The notes: a model not told the origin generated them from the letters alone. DNA of 59,976 nt from Novipirellula herctigrandis (GCA_007859835.1 SJPJ01000001.1:1869992-1929967), one strand, 5' to 3'; positions 36,702 to 46,004 are shown, numbered from the stretch's first letter. Translations and numbers: made by a program.

Positions 36702-36827
36702 AGCAACTAAAACTCCCTCCAACATCCCTCCGAGATTTCTATATAATTTCTCCCTAACAAACTTCTCTCTACTTCGTTGGCCTCATTGAAACCGTCGTTC
36801 TACTCCCTATTCCCATAGTCACGCATC

Positions 36828-37343
36828 ATGTCGGACGCCGCACGCGAAGATTGGCCGCCGGAAACGGTACACCAGCTAGTCGATCGTTATGAGCGGCCAT
36901 TACTGGCGTACGCCAGCCGAATGCTTAGTGGGGATTGGCAAGGAGCTCAGGACGCGGTGCAGGAAACGTTCCTGCGCCTGTGCCGCGAAGATCGCCCAAA
37001 AATCGAACATCGCGTCGCAGCTTGGCTCTTTTCTGTTTGTCGAAGCCGAGTGATTGATATGAAACGCACAACCCATACGACGCCCATCGATGCGTCGACC
37101 GTTTCGGTTGCCGACCCTGCTCCGGACGCGTCCGAAGTAGCCAGCGATGCGGAACAAAAGGACCAACTTGCCGCGATGGTCGACTCGCTATCGCCGCGAC
37201 AACAAGAAGTTTTGAGGCTGCGGATGCAAGCGGGGCTGAGCTACCGCGAAATTGCCGACGTGACAGGGATGACCGTCAGCAATGTCGGTTTCCATTTGCA
37301 CGAAGCGGTCCGCAACCTGCGCGATTCACTTGCCATGTCGTAA
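36828..37343 (+). CDS. RNA polymerase sigma factor, ECF type
   Basis: Extracytoplasmic-function sigma factor, 171 residues. Region 2 (~20-85) includes YASRMLSGDWQGAQDAVQETFLRL; the linker is acidic; region 4 (~118-165) has LSPRQQEVLRLRMQAGLSYREIADVTGMTVSNVGFHLHEAV, a clear HTH for the -35 element. TATAAT (36742-36747) upstream could be its -10 box, but a -35 is weak. The next gene, 66 bp downstream, encodes a membrane protein with an anti-sigma-like N-terminus, the most likely partner. Confidence 0.94.
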   Translation: MSDAAREDWPPETVHQLVDRYERPLLAYASRMLSGDWQGAQDAVQETFLRLCREDRPKIEHRVAAWLFSVCRSRVIDMKRTTHTTPIDASTVSVADPAPDASEVASDAEQKDQLAAMVDSLSPRQQEVLRLRMQAGLSYREIADVTGMTVSNVGFHLHEAVRNLRDSLAMS

Positions 37344-37408
37344 CGCAAAACTGCGTCTATCCACAAGCAAGCGAAGCAACCATACCCCCATCTTTATCGA
37401 GTCCTAAA

Positions 37409-40114
37409 ATGTCTGAATCCTTATGGAACGATCCGCGGATCACCGCCTACGTCCTTGGCGAACTTGACGAAACCGAACGATCCAAATTCGAAAACGAAAT
37501 TCATGACAACCCGGCACTTGCCGCTGCTGTCCAAGAAGCTCGCGAATTGACCAACAAACTCGGCAACTTCTATTCCGCCGAATCAACTCCGCCACTCGAT
37601 GCACACCGACGCGAACAAATCATCTCTGCTGAGTCGCCCCAGCCCGCTACAACCCAGCCTGCTACAACCCAGCCTGCTACAACCCAGCCTGCTACAACCC
37701 AGCCTGCTACAACCCAGCCCGCTACACAACCAAACCGTTCTTGGTATTCACCGAGCGTCTTGAAATTGGTCACCGCAGCATGCGTCATGTTCTTGCTACT
37801 CGGCGTCGTCGCACCAAAGATCCAACACTCATTGACCAACCAGCAGGTGGCGATGCAGAAAACCGAATCCGCGGTTTCGATCAGTTCCGAAAGACAACAA
37901 GACGGCGCTGCGGCCGATGACTTACCGGCCGCTGTCGAACTCGCAATTAACGACGAGAGAGCCTCCGAATCCGAAACGCACGAAGCGGTGATGGACCAAC
38001 CGTTCGAATCAGGACCTGCGCCGAAGCCGCTAAGTCAAAAAAAGACCAACCTCCAGCTAAACGTCACGCCTAGGATCATTATCGAGGAACAAGAGGAAAC
38101 TGCCCAAACGGGCTTTAAGCCCTTGGATAGATCCTCGCTAGAGCAGAACCGAAGGCGAATCGAGCGCAGCCAGCTACTCGAAACCGATTCTGCGGCTGCC
38201 ACCCCGCCCGCGATCAAGGTCGTCAAGCGTGAAGACAAGACGATGGATGAAGGCAAAGGAATTGGAAACAAGCCCGCCTCCAGCTTTGCGTACGAACCGC
38301 AACAACGTGCCGCCCCCATGTTGAGCAAGTCACTTTCCGTCCAAAGCCAACCTGCGGCCCCAGCCGGTGACATGATGGGAATGGGCGGCATGGAAATGGG
38401 CATGGGATACGGTGGCGGCATCGGATCCGGTGGTGTGGACATGGAAATGGGCGACAAGGACATGGGCATGATGGGCGGCATGGACATGGAAATGGGCGGC
38501 ATGGGCATGGAAATGGAAATGGGCGGCATGGACATGGGCATGGACGCAATGATGGGCTCGGGCGGCATGGGCATGGGCGGCATGATGGGCGGCCGCGACG
38601 ATTCCGGCCCTATGATGATGGGCGGAACCAATCTTATGTACGAGTTACCGATCGACGACGGCCGTGGCCCAGGGATCGCCGGTGACCGCTTCGATGTGAT
38701 CGAAGACAACGCCTTCAAACGAGTTTCCGAGCATCCGATGAGCACGTTTTCGATCGATGTGGACACCGCCAGCTACAGCAAGGTGCGTGACTACTTGATC
38801 CGAGCCAATTCACTTCCGCGACCCGATGCAGTACGAATCGAAGAACTCGTTAACTACTTTACCTACGATTACGAACCGCCTAAACCCGATGCCCAACATC
38901 CCTTCGCGGCTCGCGCGGTGATCACCCAATGTCCTTGGAATCCCGATCATCGATTGGCACGAATCGCACTGAAAGGAAAAGTGGTCGAGCAAGCTCAGCG
39001 GCCCCAATGCAACTTGGTCTTCTTAATCGACACCAGTGGGTCGATGAACGCAACGAACAAGTTACCGTTGGTTCAAAAAGGGATGAAGATGCTTCTCAAA
39101 GAACTTAATCCGAACGACCGTGTCGCCATCGTTGTCTATGCTGGATCGGCCGGCTTGGTGCTCGATTCGACGAAGGTCAAAAACGGAAAGAAGATTCGCA
39201 AAGCACTCACTCAGCTTTCCGCAGGCGGCAGCACCAATGGTGGACAAGGAATTGCACTGGCCTACCAATCCGCTCGCGACAATTTCATCAAAGACGGCGT
39301 CAACCGCGTGATCCTTTGCAGTGACGGCGACTTCAATGTCGGCACAACGGGAACCGACGCATTGGTTCGCATGGTGGAAAAGGAATCAAAGGGAGGCGTC
39401 TTTTTGTCGGTCCTCGGTTTCGGAATGGGAAACCATAACGATGCGATGCTCGAACAAATCAGTGGCAAGGGGAACGGCAACTATGCGTTTATCGATAACG
39501 AAGACGAAGCCGAAAAGGTACTCGTTGAACAAGCCAACGGAACGTTGGTGACGATCGCAAAGGATGTGAAACTGCAAATCGAATTCAATCCAACCAAAGT
39601 CGGGTCCTACCGCTTGATCGGATATGAAAATCGTGTACTAGCGAAAGAGGATTTCAACGACGACACGAAAGACGCAGGCGAGATCGGCGCAGGCCATACC
39701 GTGACGGCTCTCTACGAGATCGTCCCCTCGGGAGTCGAACCCGACGCAGCAAAGCCAAAGGTTGATTCGTTGAAATACCAAACCGAGCAATCGCCGACCG
39801 AAGCAGCACAATCGGGCGAAACGATGACAATGAAACTCCGTTACAAACAACCCGATGCGGACGAAAGCACGTTAGTGGAATTCCCCGTGTCCGACGATGG
39901 AAAATCGTTTAACAAAGCGGACGTCGACACGAAATTTGCCGCCGCCGTGGCTGGCTTTGGCATGCAACTCAGGCGGAGCGAATACCGGGGCAATTGGACC
40001 TTGAGCGATGTGATTCGAGTTGCCGAAAGTGCCAAAGGTACCGACCCAGGTGAACTGCGAGCCGAATTCGTTGAATTGGCCCAAAAGGCCAGCATGTTGA
40101 TGGGCGAAGAGTAG
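37409..40114 (+). CDS. Membrane VWA protein (YfbK-like) with anti-sigma-like N-terminal domain
   Basis: 901 residues. Residues 1-55 resemble the N-terminal anti-sigma/zinc-finger-like domain (ITAYVLGELDETERSKFENE) but lack Cys/His ligands. A PATTQ repeat (~80-107) leads to one membrane helix (~117-135). The exported part has an extended Met/Gly-rich region (~320-410), a vWFA N-terminal domain (~430-525), and a VWA domain with MIDAS DTSGSMN near residue 540. A DUF3520-type C-terminal domain follows. E. coli YfbK shares the VWA-DUF3520 part. With the sigma gene 66 bp upstream, I infer it holds or releases the sigma factor in response to an envelope signal. Confidence 0.9.
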   Translation: MSESLWNDPRITAYVLGELDETERSKFENEIHDNPALAAAVQEARELTNKLGNFYSAESTPPLDAHRREQIISAESPQPATTQPATTQPATTQPATTQPATTQPATQPNRSWYSPSVLKLVTAACVMFLLLGVVAPKIQHSLTNQQVAMQKTESAVSISSERQQDGAAADDLPAAVELAINDERASESETHEAVMDQPFESGPAPKPLSQKKTNLQLNVTPRIIIEEQEETAQTGFKPLDRSSLEQNRRRIERSQLLETDSAAATPPAIKVVKREDKTMDEGKGIGNKPASSFAYEPQQRAAPMLSKSLSVQSQPAAPAGDMMGMGGMEMGMGYGGGIGSGGVDMEMGDKDMGMMGGMDMEMGGMGMEMEMGGMDMGMDAMMGSGGMGMGGMMGGRDDSGPMMMGGTNLMYELPIDDGRGPGIAGDRFDVIEDNAFKRVSEHPMSTFSIDVDTASYSKVRDYLIRANSLPRPDAVRIEELVNYFTYDYEPPKPDAQHPFAARAVITQCPWNPDHRLARIALKGKVVEQAQRPQCNLVFLIDTSGSMNATNKLPLVQKGMKMLLKELNPNDRVAIVVYAGSAGLVLDSTKVKNGKKIRKALTQLSAGGSTNGGQGIALAYQSARDNFIKDGVNRVILCSDGDFNVGTTGTDALVRMVEKESKGGVFLSVLGFGMGNHNDAMLEQISGKGNGNYAFIDNEDEAEKVLVEQANGTLVTIAKDVKLQIEFNPTKVGSYRLIGYENRVLAKEDFNDDTKDAGEIGAGHTVTALYEIVPSGVEPDAAKPKVDSLKYQTEQSPTEAAQSGETMTMKLRYKQPDADESTLVEFPVSDDGKSFNKADVDTKFAAAVAGFGMQLRRSEYRGNWTLSDVIRVAESAKGTDPGELRAEFVELAQKASMLMGEE
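37635..37732. repeat. 15-bp coding repeats (PATTQ) in the VWA protein gene
   Basis: About six in-frame copies encode PATTQ just before the membrane helix. Confidence 0.85.
38374..38595. repeat. Met/Gly-rich coding repeat region in the VWA protein gene
   Basis: Degenerate repeats of ATGGGCGGCATGGACATGG encode MGGMDM-like peptides with about 40 percent Met. Confidence 0.8.
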
Positions 40115-40133
40115 AGCTCGTCGAAAACCGATG

Positions 40134-40322
40134 CGGCCAAAGCCTGAACACCAGCGCTGCTCTTAGGAGGCTAGCGCTGGTGTCTAGCCGTTAGGCGATT
40201 TTTTCAATGCACGGACGGCTAAAGCCTGGACACCAACGTTGCGCTTGGATCACTAACGCTGGTGTCTAGCCTTTAGGCGATTTGTCAGGCGTCGGGCGGC
40301 TTAAGCCTGGACACCAGCGTCC
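40134..40322. repeat. Intergenic palindromic repeat (RAYT-type family), site 3
   Basis: A cluster of about five half-units in alternating orientation, including CTAAAGCCTGGACACCAACG and CGCTGGTGTCTAGCCTTTAG. It separates the convergent VWA and toroid genes. Confidence 0.8.
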
Positions 40323-40325
40323 CGG

Positions 40326-42143
40326 TTACCTACTCCCGATCCGCGTGTTGTTATCACGCACGCTATGCCGATAGTAGGTTTCCAAACAAAGCGTTGCCAT
40401 CGAAGTCGTATAGACCGATCCTCCGTAGCCGCCCCAAACGCTATTGGTCGGCCAACGTCCATCGGACAACTGCGTCGATAACAATCGCTGCTGCAGAGCC
40501 TCATTCCACTGGCTCCAAGCATCGTCCTGTAATTGATGCAGAGCCAAGGTAGCGTAATACCAATAGTAATAATTATCTTGTCCCGCACCCGGTTTCTGCT
40601 GCAACAAGTATTGCTCCGCCTCCCCCACCGCCGCCGGTGAAACCGTTTGACCGATCAACAATCGCGTCGCCAAGGCTTCGGCCGTCATTGTTCGGCTGGG
40701 TGCTTCACCCGGTCGGTAACAAGCCAATCCACCTGAGCGTCCCAAGCGGACGGAATCCAAAAAGCGTTCGATCCCTCGTACTGACTGAGTTCCCGGTGGC
40801 ACTCCCGCGCGGGCTCCCGCGTCCATCACCATCGCTTGCCATCCCAATTGACTCAGGTCGCCGGTGTCGCCCACGGTATAGCGCCATCCGCCACTGCTCG
40901 GATGCTGCATCCGCCGTGAGTAGTTCATTGCACGGCGTGCCGACTCAACGGCGGATGGATCGTGCGTGATCGCAGCTGCTTCGCACATTGCCAGCGCCGC
41001 CATCCCGTGACTGTAGGTCGATTCATAAACTGTCGCGTTACCGGCCAGCGATCCATCGGCTTTTTGCTGGCCGATCATATACGCCAACCCCTTGTAAACG
41101 TTATCGGCATAGTCGCCGTTTTGGTGAGTGTTACCGGCCCCCATCATCGTCAAAAGTGCTAAACCGGTGATCGCCGTTTCGCATCGTTTTCCTGCACCAG
41201 GCCGCGCCATACCGAGCGGGTTGCGTTCGATTCCCGCGCCACTAGCAGCCGGACTCCATGAACCGTCGGGACGTTGATTTTGGGCCAAAAACCGAAGCGC
41301 CGCAGCCACTGCGGCTTCGGTTCGTAACGAGCCGCCTGTTTGGATCAACGCTTCCGTTTTCGCTTGTCCAACACGGTTAGCAAAATCGTTCTCCATTTGA
41401 CCAACAACCGTCGCTGGACGAACCGGCGGAGTCGCGGTCGGTTCCGGGCGAGGCGTACTTCGTGCCGACGCAACCTGAGCCTCCACTGCCGCAGGTTCCA
41501 CTGCCTGAGCCTCCACTGCCTGAGCCTCCACTGCCGCAGGCTCGATCGTGGCGGGTTGCATGAGCTTCGCAAAATCCGCATCGAGACTACTAAACAAATC
41601 TTCGACAGCTACCGAATCGGTCGCCACCAACGATGCGGGAACGTCCGCTGCCGGTTCCGCTTCCACCGTCGATTCGGCATCCGGTTGCCCATTCGGCTCT
41701 TCGAATTCCGCGGGCAATATTTCTTCTGCAGGCAATATTGCTTCCGCGGGCAATATTTCTTCCGCTGGCAATGTTTCGGTGAACGATGGCGATTCGAGAA
41801 GATCGGCGATCGCTGCAAGGGGCAATGGCGCCATTTCGGATTCAGCCGAAGAGGCTGCAAAATCCTCGATCTGCATGTCGGGGTCGAACGTGGAAAACGC
41901 GACTTCGTCGATTCCAATCGCTTCATCCCCATCCGGGTCACTTTTCGCTGCGCCACCAGACGGCTTTGCCAGCATCGGAATCAGAAAAACCAAGGCCAAA
42001 TGCAAGGCTACCGACAAGAACAAACAGACCACGCCCGCTTGGCGTCCCTGTTTTCGACCGCGACGGAATAACCATATCGTCACAAGCAGTAGCGCAACGG
42101 CGATTGCCGCGACGGAGTAGACCAAACGAGGGTCAGCCCACAT
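40326..42143 (-). CDS. Membrane-anchored alpha-toroid protein (prenyltransferase/squalene-cyclase-like repeats)
   Basis: 605 residues. N-terminal membrane helices (~5-27 and ~40-62) precede an acidic Ala/Glu/Pro-rich linker with LPAEEI and VEAQA repeats. The C-terminal ~330 residues are an alpha-alpha toroid of the prenyltransferase/squalene cyclase type: QRPDGSWSPAA, QKADGSLAGNA, GGWRYTVGDTGDLSQLGWQAMVMDAG, LSDGRWPTNS. No DxDD catalytic motif of cyclases and no zinc site of protein prenyltransferases is seen, so binding rather than catalysis is likely. ATG 42143 was chosen over TTG 42191. It is the last gene of a putative four-gene operon with ExbD, ExbB-like and a helical-repeat protein. 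Confidence 0.83.
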   Translation of the reverse strand: MWADPRLVYSVAAIAVALLLVTIWLFRRGRKQGRQAGVVCLFLSVALHLALVFLIPMLAKPSGGAAKSDPDGDEAIGIDEVAFSTFDPDMQIEDFAASSAESEMAPLPLAAIADLLESPSFTETLPAEEILPAEAILPAEEILPAEFEEPNGQPDAESTVEAEPAADVPASLVATDSVAVEDLFSSLDADFAKLMQPATIEPAAVEAQAVEAQAVEPAAVEAQVASARSTPRPEPTATPPVRPATVVGQMENDFANRVGQAKTEALIQTGGSLRTEAAVAAALRFLAQNQRPDGSWSPAASGAGIERNPLGMARPGAGKRCETAITGLALLTMMGAGNTHQNGDYADNVYKGLAYMIGQQKADGSLAGNATVYESTYSHGMAALAMCEAAAITHDPSAVESARRAMNYSRRMQHPSSGGWRYTVGDTGDLSQLGWQAMVMDAGARAGVPPGTQSVRGIERFLDSVRLGRSGGLACYRPGEAPSRTMTAEALATRLLIGQTVSPAAVGEAEQYLLQQKPGAGQDNYYYWYYATLALHQLQDDAWSQWNEALQQRLLSTQLSDGRWPTNSVWGGYGGSVYTTSMATLCLETYYRHSVRDNNTRIGSR

Positions 42144-42211
42144 TGACGTTTTCAAGGTTAAATTCGCGAAGAGTTTGGCATGCGAAATCAATTCGTACTC
42201 ACTGTTATCGC

Positions 42212-42625
42212 TTACCTTCGGGCACTTTTGGCTGATAACCCAACTTGTTCCACGCCACTACTTCGAACCGCGTGTAACACTTCGGCGACACGCTGGAACG
42301 AACTTTCGCCGTCACCACGAACAGCAACTTTCAGTGCGGGATAGTTGGCGTGTTGTTGGCCCAATGTTTGCTTGAGGAGTTCGATGGAAACCGGTTGATC
42401 GTCAAGCGTGATCGTGCCCTCGTTGTCAACCACGACGACTCGTTCATCCGGCGTTCGCGTGATCGATCGTAATTCTCCGACCGAGGGCACGTTCACATTG
42501 ATTCGGCTTTCTGCTTCACTAAATTTACTGCCAACCATAAAAAAGATAACCAACAAAAAAACAACATCAATCATCGGTGTCAAATTGATGGTTGCGTCTT
42601 CGGATCGTTCGCGTTGAATTGCCAT
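42212..42625 (-). CDS. ExbD/TolR family biopolymer transport protein
   Basis: 137-residue energy-coupling protein. One N-terminal helix (TPMIDVVFLLVIFFMVGSKF) contains the conserved Asp that takes part in proton flow (LTPMIDVVF). The periplasmic domain has typical segments VVVDNEGTITLDDQPVS and VAVRGDGESSFQRV. It works with the adjacent ExbB/TolQ-like channel to transmit proton-motive force to a periplasmic partner. It lies 98 bp downstream of the channel gene; a short hairpin repeat sits in that gap. No TonB or Tol-Pal genes are nearby, so the toroid protein or the repeat protein may be the partner. Confidence 0.92.
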   Translation of the reverse strand: MAIQRERSEDATINLTPMIDVVFLLVIFFMVGSKFSEAESRINVNVPSVGELRSITRTPDERVVVVDNEGTITLDDQPVSIELLKQTLGQQHANYPALKVAVRGDGESSFQRVAEVLHAVRSSGVEQVGLSAKSARR

Positions 42626-42651
42626 GAGAAAACACGGGAAAAGAGGAGAGG

Positions 42652-42713
42652 GTCGCTTTTCGCTCCGCGAAAGCTATTTTTGGAGGGCGTACTTTCAATG
42701 AGCGAAAGGCGAC
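42652..42713. repeat. Short dispersed hairpin repeat, copy 3
   Basis: GTCGCTTTTCGC-TCC-GCGAAAGC, then AGCGAAAGGCGAC at 42701-42713. It lies between the ExbB-like and ExbD genes. Confidence 0.55.
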
Positions 42714-42723
42714 ATTGATTTTG

Positions 42724-43650
42724 CTACGCAGCTCTTCGTTTCTTTGTGGTCGTCCGTTGAGAATTGTTGTTTTCAAGGCCCTCGGCTGAAATACAATCGA
42801 TGACGCGTTGACACAATTTGTCAATCTCGCCGAGATAACGATCCGATTTGCTGCTGAAATACATGTACGCCAAATAGGCGGGAATGGCGACGGTCAACCC
42901 ACCCGCGGTCGTCATCAATGCAACGCTAATTCCGGATGCCAACATCTCCGGTCGACCAATCGATTCTTGACTGCTAATTGTCTCAAACGCCTGGATCATT
43001 CCAAGAACCGTACCGAGCAACCCAATCAGTGGTGCCACATTACTGATCGCGTGAAACACTCGCACAAACCGGCGCAGCCCATCGGCCACACGGTCACCTG
43101 CGTCCATCACCGCTTGCTCGATCTCGAACATTGGACGTCCCCAACGACGGATCGCTGCTTGAAAGACCTCGGCCACGGGACAATCAAATTCTTCGCAAAG
43201 CTCGGTCGCCTCTTCGTAACTGAGTTGGCCGTCTTCAACACATTCGGTAAACCGGCGCACAAACGGACGTGGGATCACTCGGCCTCGGCGTAACGCCACC
43301 AATCGCTCAATCGAAAGGGAAAAAACGATCAGCGAACAAATCGCTAGCGGCAGCATTAACCAACCACCTTCGGCAATCTTTGCGATCGCCGACGGGATTT
43401 GCCAACCTGCTTCCTCTGGTTCCGGTTCTGGCTCGGAGCTGCCACTTTCGGCAATGATCGCGGAGGCTGGAATCGCAGGTATTCCCGAGTCAAATCGTGG
43501 CGGAGCGGGTTGGTAGGTACCCTGCTGCGGCTGAAGCGTGTTTTGGTTACTACGGTTTGGTTGTGGATATTGAGCCGATGCATTATCCAAATGCACCATC
43601 AAGGAAATCGCACCAATCGCCAATACGACCGCAGGCAATAGTCGCGACAT
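42724..43650 (-). CDS. ExbB/TolQ/MotA family proton channel protein
   Basis: Inner-membrane channel partner of ExbD. From ATG 43650 the product is 308 residues: a signal peptide (LLPAVVLAIGAISLMVHLDNASA), a Gln/Pro-rich stretch, helix 1 (GWLMLPLAICSLIVFSLSIERLV) and a cytoplasmic domain. Two further helices follow, with family features APLIGLLGTVLGMIQAF and GGLTVAIPAYLAYMYF. The frame continues to ATG 43770, which overlaps the upstream gene's stop (ATGA), so 43770 is a real alternative. I prefer 43650 because the signal peptide then comes first and the extra part contains a dispersed repeat (43716-43737). An N-terminal signal peptide plus periplasmic region before helix 1 resembles long ExbB forms. 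Confidence 0.88.
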   Translation of the reverse strand: MSRLLPAVVLAIGAISLMVHLDNASAQYPQPNRSNQNTLQPQQGTYQPAPPRFDSGIPAIPASAIIAESGSSEPEPEPEEAGWQIPSAIAKIAEGGWLMLPLAICSLIVFSLSIERLVALRRGRVIPRPFVRRFTECVEDGQLSYEEATELCEEFDCPVAEVFQAAIRRWGRPMFEIEQAVMDAGDRVADGLRRFVRVFHAISNVAPLIGLLGTVLGMIQAFETISSQESIGRPEMLASGISVALMTTAGGLTVAIPAYLAYMYFSSKSDRYLGEIDKLCQRVIDCISAEGLENNNSQRTTTKKRRAA

Positions 43651-43715
43651 CAAGCCGGCAGTATGAGCTCGGTTAAGGCCCGTTTGCTGCGGAAAAGCGG
43701 TGCGAGAAGCCGCTG

Positions 43716-43737
43716 TCTTCGCAAAGCGAAAGGCGAC
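43716..43737. repeat. Short dispersed hairpin repeat, copy 4
   Basis: TTCGC-AAA-GCGAA hairpin followed by AGGCGAC, at the 5' end of the ExbB-like gene. Confidence 0.55.
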
Positions 43738-43766
43738 ATTCGGCGATTTTGTTTTGTTCGATTCAA

Positions 43767-45614
43767 TCATCGTCGTAGCGTTTTGTTTGAATTCGTTTCA
43801 CCTGAATTCGATAAAGCGGCCAACCGGCGACTCGCCAGCGGTGCATACTGGCACTCGCCGTGACGGCTCATTAATGTCGAATAACATACTGCGGCGTCCC
43901 GTGTCCTCCCCAATTGTTCAAAAGATTTTCCGGCCTGCAGCAGCGCTGCCGCTGCCCATTCACACTTGGGGTCCATTCCCGCGACACTGCGGTAAGCCTC
44001 GATCGCTTCGGAAAACCGTTCCTGTAAGTAGAACGTCTCGCCAATCATCCATTGGGCCCGTCCGCGAAGCGCGGCATCGGTTTGGCTACTGCGGACAACC
44101 GATTCCAATTCGCCCCGTGCCTGGTCAAATCGCAATCGACGAACCGCTAGCTCCGCTGCTAGCATCGCGACGAGCGAACTGCGGTACCCGTTATTTTCAG
44201 CCGCTGCTTTTGCCGCGTCGATTCGTCGTGCCGCCAAGTCGACTTCGCCGAGCGAGCTCTCGGTTTCGGCACATCGCAGCAAAGTCGCAAAATCGGTCAC
44301 CTTTTCGGTATCGACCAAATGCGTCCACCAACGGTGAGCCTCTTCGCGGCGACCGCTTTGCATCAATGCCTCGGCAAACAATCGCTCCATCGCAACCGTT
44401 CGCGACGGATCGTCGGAATCGGGCGAAGTCGATCCCGACGCGAGAGCGAGCATCGTCCAATGCTGGTGACGTCCCACCCATCGGCAAGCCGCTTCACGAG
44501 CCGCCGCACTCAGAGTGACTTGTTCAGGAGGAGCCAAAAAGAAGGTTACCAACCGTTCGGCATCCGCAGCCGAAGACAATTGATCAAGTAGATCGGCCGT
44601 GACTTGGCCAGTGGTATCGAGATGTCCCAAATGCAATTGGCAACGATCCCACACATCCGAATTCGACTCTGTCGCAGCAATTCGCATCGCCATTGCGACC
44701 AAATGAACATCGTCCGTGGCGTTTTGCCCAAGCACCCATCGCCGTACACTCGCCGGAATCTCGTCGATCGCCGCCCCAACGTAGTCCTTTGCAACCTCCG
44801 CCGCCGGTTTCGATTTTGCCCATCGGGTGACAAGGTCATCAACGATTTTACTGCGCAACAACGCGGCATTCTGGTCATCGCTGACCCGTTTCAAACAAGC
44901 GGCACCCATTTGTAATGCCAATGGCGCATCGGGATGCTGCGGAAAGGTATCGACAAAATCGACCATTCCTCGAGCCGCTTCGATAGGTCGATCGCCGATC
45001 ATGGCCGCCGACCACGCTGCACCGAGCATCGCTTCGGCGCGTTGATTCCCCACGGCATGAATCGCCGCCAACGAATACGCAGGATAAGCGGTCGCAGCGT
45101 CACCTTTGGGTAGGCAATGGCCGCCAATTTTTAAACAAATCAACACAGCTTGGTTTCGTTGGGCGTCGGTCACGATTCCCGGATCGGCGAGTGCTTTTTG
45201 CACCGCCCCGAGCGCCTCCGCATCACTGGGAATTTGAACAAACCACGATGCTGCGACCAACCGAATAATCACCGCTGACGTGGGGGGAAGCGACGCTGCG
45301 GCAGGTCGATCGAGTGCCGCACACGAGCGACGGAAGAACTCGTTTGCCCCATCCAATTTGCCAGATTCTTTGAGCGAATTAGCGATTTGTGCCAACGGAA
45401 TGGAAAGTTCAGCCCCCTCCGGGGGGGCGTCGTCAAGCGAACGAGCCAAGGAGATCGCCTCCTCGATCTGGCCCCCAGCGATCGATCGGTTCAGTTTGGC
45501 CAAACGAGTGGACAAATCAGAAGTGCCCTGGGCGTGCGCAGCGCCACTCACAGCCACGATCGCAAAGGCGAGCAGCAGTCTGAAAATCGCTGGAATCCTC
45601 AGGGATTCACGCAT
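43767..45614 (-). CDS. Exported helical-repeat (TPR-like) protein, first gene of the ExbBD-toroid operon
   Basis: 615 residues from ATG 45614: signal peptide (PAIFRLLLAFAIVAVSGAAHA) followed by helical repeats along the length, most TPR-like at the C-terminus (AQWMIGETFYLQERFSEAIEAYRSVAGMDPKCEWAAAALLQAGKSFEQLG). The longest frame reaches 45914, but the added ~100 residues have no signal and lie in the promoter region. It probably resides in the periplasm. Its stop overlaps the alternative ExbB start (43767-43770). It resembles YbgF/CpoB in being a TPR protein beside a Tol-like proton channel, but there is no detectable sequence match to name it so. Confidence 0.78.
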   Translation of the reverse strand: MRESLRIPAIFRLLLAFAIVAVSGAAHAQGTSDLSTRLAKLNRSIAGGQIEEAISLARSLDDAPPEGAELSIPLAQIANSLKESGKLDGANEFFRRSCAALDRPAAASLPPTSAVIIRLVAASWFVQIPSDAEALGAVQKALADPGIVTDAQRNQAVLICLKIGGHCLPKGDAATAYPAYSLAAIHAVGNQRAEAMLGAAWSAAMIGDRPIEAARGMVDFVDTFPQHPDAPLALQMGAACLKRVSDDQNAALLRSKIVDDLVTRWAKSKPAAEVAKDYVGAAIDEIPASVRRWVLGQNATDDVHLVAMAMRIAATESNSDVWDRCQLHLGHLDTTGQVTADLLDQLSSAADAERLVTFFLAPPEQVTLSAAAREAACRWVGRHQHWTMLALASGSTSPDSDDPSRTVAMERLFAEALMQSGRREEAHRWWTHLVDTEKVTDFATLLRCAETESSLGEVDLAARRIDAAKAAAENNGYRSSLVAMLAAELAVRRLRFDQARGELESVVRSSQTDAALRGRAQWMIGETFYLQERFSEAIEAYRSVAGMDPKCEWAAAALLQAGKSFEQLGRTRDAAVCYSTLMSRHGECQYAPLASRRLAALSNSGETNSNKTLRR

Positions 45615-46004
45615 AAAGTTGCTTCCTGCTCCCTCGTACATCCTGATCCGAATCTTGCTGCCAACTTTGACCATGCCCCCCCGTCGATGCAGTTTCGCCT
45701 GCCCGAGCGAGAATGGGATGAAGCCGAAGGAGAAGTTCAAGCAAGAGTTGAAGTTGAAGGCAAAAAGGGTTTTTGAAAGTAGATTGGCAAATTTGGTTGT
45801 TTGACAAATAACCCATTTTGTGAAGTCGCCGCAATCCCGCCTTTGGCAGCCCCTTTCACGCTCAAGACCGAGAAAACCCGCAAAAACAGAGCTAGGCTTT
45901 TTGGCTGCTTTCATTTACTCTGTAAGTATCTAACCCTCGTAAATCACGCGATTTTCTTTGACCAACCTGTCCGTTTTCTTGATCCCGAGCAAAAATCTCT
46001 TCGC
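45615..46004. other. Divergent intergenic region between the ExbBD operon and smc
   Basis: 390 bp with promoters presumably on both strands. The smc frame extends upstream through it but no family similarity supports that. No repeat or RNA recognised. Confidence 0.4.

Noticed and set aside
38035-38766. Reverse 243-residue frame opposite the VWA gene
   Set aside because: Pro/Met/Ser repeats are the antisense of the Met/Gly coding repeats.
43651-43770. ATGA overlap as proof of the ExbB-like start at 43770
   Set aside because: Kept only as an alternative; the signal peptide lies after 43650 and the extension carries a dispersed repeat.
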